5,177 bases of DNA, from the NCBI GenBank assembly GCA_023258775.1, contig JALQWJ010000131.1:1-5177 (forward strand), read 5' to 3'. This document shows positions 1 to 5,177 of this stretch, in pieces. The notes below the pieces were generated by a model that had not been told where the DNA came from, searched no databases, and worked only from the letters and a program-made list of their open reading frames with translations. The position numbers were made by a program, and so were the translations under genes. Numbering within the stretch: position 1 is the first letter of the stretch; every line of letters begins with the position of its first letter. The stretch comes from Burkholderiaceae bacterium (lineage in GTDB: Bacteria; Pseudomonadota; Gammaproteobacteria; Burkholderiales; Burkholderiaceae_E).

Positions 1-1
1 C

Positions 2-559
2 GTGAGGGAATTTGTCGAGATGAGCCGCAACAAACCCGCCGCTTATGGCACTTACGGCGCAGGATCCTGGCCGCATATGGTGATTAATGACTTAAACGAA
101 CGTGCTTCGGCTAAGCTCACGCCAGTTCACTATCGCGGTGAAACACCGATGTGGGTTGATGCCAGTACGGGCCAGGTTCAAGCGGCGATGGGCAGTTTTC
201 TTGGCATCAATAATTATCTAGGAAAGGGAAGCATTCGTGCGATCGCTGCCATCGGTAATCTACGTTGCCCAAAGCTGCCTCAGCTACCCACGTTCATCGA
301 GCAGGGCTTTTCCGCGCCGGTTTACGGTCTCGAAGGATGGATTCCATTTGTAGCACCAGCCGCAACACCGCAAGACATCGTGGTCAAAATGGCTGAAGCG
401 ATTCAAGAAGCTTCTGAAACGCCGCGAATGGCTGCAATTCGTGATGCCTTTGCGATTCCCAATAAGCCAACAGCACTCGAAGAAAGTCGCAAACGCTGGA
501 AGGAAGAAAGCGCAGTCTGGATTGACATAGCAGGTAAGCTTGGGATCAAACTGGACTGA
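2..559 (+). CDS. Bug/TctC-family tripartite tricarboxylate transporter substrate-binding protein, C-terminal part
   Basis: This is the C-terminal 185 residues of a periplasmic solute receptor of the Bug (TctC) family, which captures small carboxylates or related metabolites for uptake. The reading frame runs in from the left edge; the GTG at position 2 is almost certainly internal, because family members are usually about 320 residues and the signal peptide and first lobe are missing. Recognisable family landmarks are a YGTYGAGSWPH segment (the usual YGSPGxGxxxH ligand-loop region), HYRGETPMWVDASTGQVQAAMG (the usual PYKGxxPAxxDLLGGQVDxMF), IRAIAAIGNLRCPKLPQLPT (the usual LRALAVTxxxRxPxLPDVPT), then WIPFVAPAATPQDIV and a C-terminal helix ending GIKLD. 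The ligand cannot be read from the sequence. No transporter membrane subunits are in the window. The stop at 557-559 is directly followed by the lyase fusion gene, suggesting one transcript and a shared substrate. Confidence 0.9.
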   Translation: MREFVEMSRNKPAAYGTYGAGSWPHMVINDLNERASAKLTPVHYRGETPMWVDASTGQVQAAMGSFLGINNYLGKGSIRAIAAIGNLRCPKLPQLPTFIEQGFSAPVYGLEGWIPFVAPAATPQDIVVKMAEAIQEASETPRMAAIRDAFAIPNKPTALEESRKRWKEESAVWIDIAGKLGIKLD

Positions 560-603
560 TGAACAGAGCCGATGAACAAGCGTCAGTGAACAAGTGCCAG
601 TGA
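559..603 (+). other. possible 14-codon leader mini-ORF between receptor and fusion gene
   Basis: An ATG at 559-561 overlaps the receptor stop codon (TGATG), an arrangement typical of translational coupling. Its frame encodes only MNRADEQASVNKCQ before a TGA at 601-603. That TGA overlaps a GTG at 600-602 which is in frame with the fusion gene (GTGA overlap). Ribosomes leaving the receptor could therefore re-initiate at the ATG, stop, and re-initiate again on the fusion gene. Equally, the mini-ORF may be only the remnant of a former fusion-gene start that was put out of frame by the 14-bp duplication at 573-600. No independent evidence of translation is visible. Confidence 0.3.
573..600 (+). 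repeat. tandem 14-bp direct repeat at the fusion-gene start
   Basis: Two adjacent 14-bp units, TGAACAAGCGTCAG (573-586) and TGAACAAGTGCCAG (587-600), match at 12 of 14 positions. A degenerate partial unit beginning TGAACA lies just upstream at 560-572. The repeat sits between the receptor stop codon and the lyase coding region and includes the GTG start at 594. The unit length is not a multiple of three, so a change in copy number shifts the frame of the upstream ATG at 559 relative to the fusion gene. Confidence 0.8.
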
Positions 604-3014
604 GTTCGGCCGTGCTGGGAAGTGCGAGTTTTCGAAGTCCGCGGGCAGGCTTTGTTGCCAATCGTCTGATTGCTGACGACCTGCCTAGCGAGCACATCAA
701 CCCTGAGGGCTTTGCGGTCGCCGCCCAAACCATTCAGGCGTGGCCCGCGTACACACCAAGCCCTCTACATCGTCTTTCGGGACAGGCCAGGCGATTAGGA
801 CTTCGAGAGGTCTTTTATAAGGATGAATCGGCCCGATTTGGCCTTGGCAGCTTCAAAGCACTTGGTGGTGCTTATGCTGTCTACACGCTACTACGAGAAA
901 AGCTGCAATTAAGCGATGGTTCATTACTTTGGACTGATCAAGAAACCAGAAAGTCGGCCAAGGCTATCACGGTTTGTTGCGCCACAGACGGCAATCACGG
1001 TCGATCGGTCGCATGGGGCGCTGAGCTTTTCGGTGCGAGCTGCGTCATTTTCGTTCATGAGACAGTCAGCCAATCGCGATGCGAGGCAATAGCGGCCTTC
1101 GGAGCTAAAGTCTCCCGCGTTAAAGGCAATTATGACGATTCGGTTCGCGAGGCTCAGCGTCAGGCTGAGGCGAATCGTTGGTATGTTGTTTCCGATACAA
1201 GCTATGAAGGCTATACCGATACACCATGTAAAGTTATGCACGGCTACGGACTTATGGCGCATGAGATTTGTGATCAGTTGCCTGAAGCGCCAAGCCATGT
1301 CATTGTTCAAGCTGGCGTTGGCGCACTCGCAGCCTCGCTATGCGCTTACTTCTGGTATCACTGGGGCGCCAAGCGACCTCGCTTTATTCTGGTTGAGCCC
1401 ATGCTTGCCGATTGCTATTTTCAATCGATGCGCGCTGGACATCCTGTTGCCGTCACAGGCTCCCTGCAAACCATCATGGCCGGGCTTGCTTGCGGCGAAG
1501 TTTCGCCGATTGCCTGGCAGATATTGAGCCGTGCCGCGGACGATGCATGTGTGGTCTGCGAGGACGATGTCCGCGAAGCGATGAGATCGCTCCACCGAGG
1601 CGAGAGCAGTGACCCCTCGGTGATTTCAGGCGAGACCGGGGCAGCAGGTCTCGCACTCTTGCAAGCCAGTCAGGCGATGCCCCATCTTGCCCAAGCGCTT
1701 GGTCTTGACGCTCATTCACGTGTTCTGATTATTGGTAGTGAAGGAAATACTGATCCGGAGATCTATCGAGCAATCATCCACCAGCCTCCCCAACCTAGAA
1801 CAGACTATCTTTTAGAGCAGCTTCACGCAATTGCCCAGATCGGCTTACAAGACGATGGGGCATGCAGCAGACTTGCCCTAACCGATCAAGATCGGATCGG
1901 CCGGGATTGGCTTGTCGACGTGATGAAGTCCCTCGATTTAAATGTACACATCGACCAGATCGGCAATCTATTCGGCATCTTTGAAGGTGCCGAACCCGAA
2001 CTCGACCCGATCATGACTGGATCTCAGATCGACACCGTGAGAACAGTTGGTCGCGATGACGGATGTCTTGGCGTTCTCGCAGGCTTAGAGATCATTCGGT
2101 GCATGCAGGCGGCGGGGATCAAGCCGCGTCGGTCCCTCGTCGTGTGCGCCTTCACCAATGACGAGGGTGCACGCTATGGACCTGACATGCTGGGTTCTCT
2201 TGTCTTTGCTCAAGCCATGGCCCTCGAACAAGCCCTTCGCGTTGTGGGCGTCGACGGCTCATTACTCGGCGAAGAACTTGCCAGGATCGGCTATGCAGGC
2301 CAGTTGAAACCCGGTCACATCAAAGCGAAAGCATTCATTGAACTCCATATTGAACAAGGGCCAATCCTCGAGCAGGAGCACTGTCAAATTGGCGTGGTTG
2401 AAGGGGTTCAAGGCATTTCCTGGCAAGGCCTGCAAATCTTTGGTCAGTCTAACCATGCGGGTACGACCCCAATGTCGATGCGCCGCGATGCCGGCTATGC
2501 CGCGGCGCGAATTGCCTGCGAGGTTCGCAACCTTTGTGATCGGATAGGTGCATCGCAACGCGGCACGGTAGGCCGCATCGAGCTCAAGCCAAACCAGATT
2601 AATGTGATCGCACGCCAGGCAAGTTTAAGCATCGATTTACGTAACCGTGATGAAGTTTTACTCAAGGCGGCCGAAGAAGCGCTCAGCAAATCGATTGCAA
2701 GGATCGCACAGGAAGAATCGGTCGAGATTCGCCAAAGCAGGCTTGCGAGATTTGAACCTGTGGCATTCGACCTTGATTTGATCAACACCATAGAACGTTT
2801 AGCGCAAGCACGTCGCCTTTCTTATCAACGAATCGTCTCTGGCGCAGGCCATGATGCCCAAATGCTCGCGCGGGTATGCCCAACTGCCATGATTTTTATA
2901 CCGAGCGTTGGAGGACTGAGTCATAACCCTGCCGAGCATAGCCACGCTGAAGACATCGATGCGGGTTTGCAATTACTCTACGCACTCCTGAGCGAACTCT
3001 GTGAGGCTAGTTGA
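594..3014 (+). CDS. fusion enzyme: 2,3-diaminopropionate ammonia-lyase + M20-family carbamoylase/allantoate-amidohydrolase-like hydrolase
   Basis: An 806-residue cytosolic bifunctional protein. Residues ~45-395 form a complete diaminopropionate ammonia-lyase (DpaL/YgeX type, fold-type II PLP enzyme), which converts 2,3-diaminopropionate to pyruvate and two ammonia. The PLP lysine is K88 in GSFKALGGAY; the catalytic aspartates appear as D132 (TDGNHG) and D201 (DTSYEGYT); the phosphate-binding loop is GVGALA (~241-246); IMAGLACGE (294-302) and ISGETGAAGL (~344-353) are also family-typical. After a short linker (~396-403, HQPPQPRT), residues ~404-806 form a full-length M20 hydantoinase/carbamoylase-type hydrolase with CRLALTDQDR-like N-terminus (SRLALTDQDR), HIEQGP (H585), SNHAGTTPM (~619-627), GAGHDA and LSHNPAE (H777). 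Two canonical active-site residues differ: Gln478 replaces the metal-ligand His of GSHxDT, and Asp523 replaces the base Glu of the EE pair; E524 and D489 are kept. The substrate of this half is unknown. The start is uncertain: GTG 594 or GTG 600, neither with a clear ribosome-binding site; the frame is closed by a TGA at 573-575. No start codon sits at the domain junction, so the two halves are read as one protein. Confidence 0.92.
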   Translation: MPVSSAVLGSASFRSPRAGFVANRLIADDLPSEHINPEGFAVAAQTIQAWPAYTPSPLHRLSGQARRLGLREVFYKDESARFGLGSFKALGGAYAVYTLLREKLQLSDGSLLWTDQETRKSAKAITVCCATDGNHGRSVAWGAELFGASCVIFVHETVSQSRCEAIAAFGAKVSRVKGNYDDSVREAQRQAEANRWYVVSDTSYEGYTDTPCKVMHGYGLMAHEICDQLPEAPSHVIVQAGVGALAASLCAYFWYHWGAKRPRFILVEPMLADCYFQSMRAGHPVAVTGSLQTIMAGLACGEVSPIAWQILSRAADDACVVCEDDVREAMRSLHRGESSDPSVISGETGAAGLALLQASQAMPHLAQALGLDAHSRVLIIGSEGNTDPEIYRAIIHQPPQPRTDYLLEQLHAIAQIGLQDDGACSRLALTDQDRIGRDWLVDVMKSLDLNVHIDQIGNLFGIFEGAEPELDPIMTGSQIDTVRTVGRDDGCLGVLAGLEIIRCMQAAGIKPRRSLVVCAFTNDEGARYGPDMLGSLVFAQAMALEQALRVVGVDGSLLGEELARIGYAGQLKPGHIKAKAFIELHIEQGPILEQEHCQIGVVEGVQGISWQGLQIFGQSNHAGTTPMSMRRDAGYAAARIACEVRNLCDRIGASQRGTVGRIELKPNQINVIARQASLSIDLRNRDEVLLKAAEEALSKSIARIAQEESVEIRQSRLARFEPVAFDLDLINTIERLAQARRLSYQRIVSGAGHDAQMLARVCPTAMIFIPSVGGLSHNPAEHSHAEDIDAGLQLLYALLSELCEAS

Positions 3015-4461
3015 TTCGATCGGAACGCGTGATAAAACGACCGTATCGACTCAAGACTCGACCATGTAAGTCGTAACTCAACTGGCCTGCCACATAGACC
3101 GCTTCGATGCCCTTTGATACGCGCGTGGGTTCTTGAAAGTCTGCAAGATCTTCAATGCTGTCTGGATCGAAGATCGTTAGATCGCCCACCATACCAGGAC
3201 GAATGAGGCCACGATTGCCCAACTTAAAGGTGTTCGCTGAAAGACCTGTCATCTTGTGAACCGCCGCTTCAAGACTTAAGGCGCGGCGATGCCGCACATA
3301 TTCGCCAAGAACCCGAGGGAAGGTCCCCCACAGGCGAGGGTGCGGCTTTGTATCGTGGGGGATACCATCAGACCCGATCATTGCTCGCGGGTGCTGCATG
3401 ATTCGGACAACATCGTCTTCATGCATTTGAAAGTAGCACGCACCGCCAGGAATCAGGCGTTGAGCAGCCTCTCGCTGCGAGATTTGCCATGCTGCAGCGA
3501 TACTTGCAAGCGACTTACCAACCATCTCAGGGTGGGGCTCACTGCTGGTAATCAACACCTCGGTTTCCTCGTCAACCATGTCGAGCCGGAGCATGGTCGA
3601 ACCTGCGACATAGGGGTAGACATCAAGATGAATCGACTGTTGTTGATGTAATTGATCGATATAAGCGAGTGTCTCTCGTGATCGCCCCCAATTCAGGCGA
3701 CCTGCACATTTGTGGTGAGAAATGACAAGGGGTGCGCCTGCATGACGCGCGGTTAAGGCGACTTCGTCGATTGCCGCAAGAATTTCCTCCATCTCTGTAC
3801 GCATATGGGTCACGTATATCCCGCCTGCAGATGCGACCTCGCGAACCAAGGGTATAAGCTCCAAAATATCAGCGGCATAAGCTGTTTGATAGAACGTTCC
3901 AGAAGACATACCGAGCGCACCTGATTGCATCGCCTCCCGAACAAGTGATTGCATTTGCTCACGCTCATCCTCAGTCGCAGCTCGTCGCCAATCTTCGAGC
4001 ACCTCGTGCCTGAGGGCACTGTGCCCAATCAATGCTGCAACATTAAGAGACGGCCTTGCCTGATCGATGGCCTCTTTATAGGAAGCCATACTTCGAAACT
4101 GGTACATCGATTGGCAAAGCAGAGTTAGTGGTGCAACAGGGGCTTTACTGGTCAACGGTGCTAGCGAAATTCCACAGTTGCCCACAATGACGGTAGTCAC
4201 ACCTTGGCTGATTTTCGGCAGCATCTCCGGGGAAGTCAGCACCATGGCATCATCGTGAGTGTGTACGTCGATAAACCCTGGACAGAGCACTTTGCCCTGG
4301 CATTCGTGTTCGTGTTCGACCGGTGCTTCTAACTTTTCGCCGACAGCGATTATCATGCCATCACGAAGTAAGAGATCTGCCTTGAATCCGGGATCTCCAC
4401 TTCCATCGACAATCCATGCATTGCGGAACATCGTTGACTCGGTTCTTGCCGATGCTGTCAT
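3007..4461 (-). CDS. N-acyl-D-amino-acid deacylase (D-aminoacylase)
   Basis: A full-length metal-dependent amidohydrolase-superfamily enzyme that cleaves N-acyl-D-amino acids to a carboxylate and the free D-amino acid. Residue numbers here count from the upstream ATG at 4467. The family landmarks are all present: PGFIDVHTHDD with H69 and H71, GNCGISLAPL with the metal-ligand C98, THMR with H221, ISHHK with H251 and K253, and IGSDGIPHD with the catalytic D367, followed by PHPRLWGTFPRVLG and a C-terminal MTGLSANTFKLGNRGLIRPG beta-sandwich segment. These align, offset by about one to two residues, with the zinc and catalytic residues of the Alcaligenes D-aminoacylase (H67, H69, C96, H220, H250, D366). 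Its pocket residues F191, Y344 and M347 also appear to be matched (F192, Y345, M348), hinting at hydrophobic D-amino acids rather than D-Asp or D-Glu; this is from memory of the family. Two ATGs compete, at 4467 and 4461. The second is preferred because AAGGA (4473-4469) lies 7 nt from it but only 1 nt from the first; this gives 484 residues, close to the family's ~483. It converges on the fusion gene with an 8-bp overlap. Confidence 0.93.
   Translation of the reverse strand: MTASARTESTMFRNAWIVDGSGDPGFKADLLLRDGMIIAVGEKLEAPVEHEHECQGKVLCPGFIDVHTHDDAMVLTSPEMLPKISQGVTTVIVGNCGISLAPLTSKAPVAPLTLLCQSMYQFRSMASYKEAIDQARPSLNVAALIGHSALRHEVLEDWRRAATEDEREQMQSLVREAMQSGALGMSSGTFYQTAYAADILELIPLVREVASAGGIYVTHMRTEMEEILAAIDEVALTARHAGAPLVISHHKCAGRLNWGRSRETLAYIDQLHQQQSIHLDVYPYVAGSTMLRLDMVDEETEVLITSSEPHPEMVGKSLASIAAAWQISQREAAQRLIPGGACYFQMHEDDVVRIMQHPRAMIGSDGIPHDTKPHPRLWGTFPRVLGEYVRHRRALSLEAAVHKMTGLSANTFKLGNRGLIRPGMVGDLTIFDPDSIEDLADFQEPTRVSKGIEAVYVAGQLSYDLHGRVLSRYGRFITRSDRIN
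3011..3054. other. imperfect inverted repeat at the convergent gene ends
   Basis: TTGATTCGATCGG (3011-3023) can pair with CCGTATCGACTCAA (3041-3054), with one mismatch and one bulged T, around a 17-nt loop. It begins in the fusion-gene stop region and lies in the 3' end of the convergent deacylase gene, a logical place for a bidirectional transcription stop. Neither side carries a T-tract, so it does not meet the usual criteria for an intrinsic terminator, and part of the symmetry may be chance within coding sequence. Confidence 0.3.
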
Positions 4462-4467
4462 GATCAT

Positions 4468-4512
4468 ATCCTTGGGCGTTCATTTAAATATTCAAAGGGT
4501 GTCACCAACATC
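4468..4512. promoter_or_regulatory. short divergent intergenic region with AT-rich core, possible promoters
   Basis: Only 45 bp separate the outer ATG of the deacylase (minus) from the amidase start (plus). The core CATTTAAATATTCAAA (4481-4496) is much more AT-rich than its surroundings and contains -10-like hexamers on both strands, for example TAAATA on plus and TATTTA on minus. AAAGGG (4494-4499), 13 nt before the amidase ATG, is its only candidate ribosome-binding site and is distant. There is too little room for two complete promoters plus leaders, so at least one promoter probably lies inside a neighbouring coding region. No clear operator palindrome was seen. Confidence 0.35.
4469..4473 (-). 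promoter_or_regulatory. ribosome-binding site deciding the deacylase start
   Basis: On the minus strand AAGGA precedes two in-frame ATGs two codons apart. The 7-nt spacing to the ATG at 4461-4459 is near optimal, while the 1-nt spacing to the ATG at 4467-4465 is too short, so the protein probably starts at the second. Confidence 0.6.
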
Positions 4513-5177
4513 ATGAAAGATTCTCAAGCAAGCAGCAATACGGCTTTGGTCCGTAATCCAGGCGAAATCAAAAGCTTGGCGAAAGCTTTGCGACGTGGTG
4601 AAATCACAGCAACCTCGCTGGCCGTGCAGTACTTAGAACGGATCGAGGAAGTGGACGCGAAGGTACGTGCCTGGCGTATGGTCAAGCCCAAGCAAGTACT
4701 GCGAGAGGCAGCCATGCGTGATCAAGAACTTCGTGAAGGACACGACCGTGGTTTATTGCACGGTATTCCCGTTGCGATCAAGGACATTATTAACGTGATT
4801 GGGTACCCTACCCGCGCCAATTCCAAATCACTTCAACGCGCGAAACCAGCGACAGCAGACGCCAGCATCGTGGCAAATCTGAAGCAACTCGGCTGTATCA
4901 TTTTGGGCAAGGCCCACACCACAGAGTTTGCATTGCAAGACGCCTCGCCTGCCCGCAATCCGCACGCGCTTGGGCACACACCAGGTGGATCAAGTTCGGG
5001 GTCGGCAGCAGCCGTTGCAGCGGGCATGGTGCCGCTTGCCATCGGGACACAAACGGTTGCTTCAGTGAATCGACCCGCAGCCTACTGTGGCATCGGTGCG
5101 TTCAAACCTAGTACTGGAAGTCTTATAAATTTTGGTATCACGCCACTTGCACCTAACTACGACACACCGGGACTACT
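4513..5177 (+). CDS. amidase-signature family enzyme (GatA/AtzE-like amidase), N-terminal part
   Basis: The first 221 codons of an amidase-signature hydrolase, open at the right edge; complete members are usually about 450-500 residues. Such enzymes hydrolyse amides or ureido compounds through a Ser-cisSer-Lys triad and are cytosolic. The triad is present at the expected spacing: K90 in GIPVAIKD, cis-Ser S160 in TPGGSSSGSAAA, and nucleophile S184 24 residues later. The stretch LGKAHTTEFAL before the Ser loop and PAAYCGIGAFKP after the nucleophile are typical of the family. The nucleophile segment reads GTQTVASVNRPA where relatives usually have GTQT(A/G)GSVIRPA, so the glycine just before the nucleophile is Ala, and I is Asn. 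The fold and triad point to a working amidase, but the substrate cannot be assigned; similarity to GatA is at family level and a tRNA amidotransferase role is unlikely outside a gatCAB operon. The start is ATG 4513, with a weak, distant AAAGGG upstream. It is divergent from the deacylase gene. Confidence 0.9.
   Translation, partial: MKDSQASSNTALVRNPGEIKSLAKALRRGEITATSLAVQYLERIEEVDAKVRAWRMVKPKQVLREAAMRDQELREGHDRGLLHGIPVAIKDIINVIGYPTRANSKSLQRAKPATADASIVANLKQLGCIILGKAHTTEFALQDASPARNPHALGHTPGGSSSGSAAAVAAGMVPLAIGTQTVASVNRPAAYCGIGAFKPSTGSLINFGITPLAPNYDTPGL

Noticed and set aside
2..559. Receptor as a truncated pseudogene starting at the GTG at position 2
   Set aside because: The frame is open to the left edge and matches the family's C-terminal part without a break, so the missing N-terminus is explained by the window boundary.
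284..733. Minus-strand 149-codon frame across the receptor end and the fusion start
   Set aside because: It is antisense to two well-supported genes, has cysteine- and arginine-rich shadow composition and no recognisable motif.
1776..1803. Possibility that the lyase and hydrolase are two genes with a missed boundary
   Set aside because: No stop codon, start codon or ribosome-binding site lies between the end of the lyase domain and the start of the hydrolase domain, and both domains are complete in the same frame. Only a sequencing error could separate them.
1835..2035. Recurrent AGATCGG-type words in the start of the hydrolase domain
   Set aside because: They fall in different frames and at irregular spacing within conserved coding sequence, so they look like codon-level coincidence rather than a regulatory array.
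3011..3054. Canonical Rho-independent terminator
   Set aside because: The stem is imperfect and there is no T-tract on either strand, so it is listed only as an inverted repeat.
4259..4516. Plus-strand 85-codon frame whose TGA overlaps the amidase ATG (ATGA)
   Set aside because: It lies almost entirely antisense to the conserved N-terminus of the deacylase (including the HTHDD metal site), and its translation shows no domain-like composition. The ATGA overlap is probably chance.

Overview
The window looks like a catabolic/accessory gene cluster from a proteobacterium, most likely a betaproteobacterium of the Burkholderiales. The reasons are a Bug/TctC-type periplasmic solute receptor next to amidohydrolase and amidase genes, moderate GC, and tightly packed genes. 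The taxonomic call is inference from family content, not from a marker gene.

Layout, left to right. (1) 2-559, + strand: the C-terminal part of a Bug-family solute-binding protein, cut by the left edge. (2) 559-603: a short junction holding a 14-bp tandem duplication and a 14-codon mini-ORF. (3) 594-3014, + strand: one 806-codon reading frame fusing a complete PLP-dependent 2,3-diaminopropionate ammonia-lyase (DpaL/YgeX type) to a complete M20-family carbamoylase/allantoate-amidohydrolase-like domain. (4) 3007-4461, - strand: a full-length N-acyl-D-amino-acid deacylase (D-aminoacylase), convergent with the fusion gene and overlapping its end by 8 bp. (5) 4468-4512: a very short divergent intergenic region. 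(6) 4513 to the right edge, + strand: the N-terminal part of an amidase-signature enzyme, still open at the window end.

Read together, the genes suggest uptake and stepwise dismantling of an N-substituted amino acid. The receptor would capture the compound, amide- or ureido-cleaving enzymes (M20 domain, D-aminoacylase, amidase) would strip the N-substituent, and the ammonia-lyase would convert free 2,3-diaminopropionate to pyruvate and two ammonia. This pathway is a hypothesis; the enzyme families are well supported. No stretch over 300 bases lacks a gene, and no tRNA, rRNA, CRISPR array or insertion sequence was seen.

The most notable points are: the lyase-hydrolase fusion; loss of a canonical metal-ligand His and catalytic-base Glu in its M20 half; a 14-bp duplication at its start that puts an otherwise coupled ATG out of frame; and an unusual nucleophile motif in the amidase.
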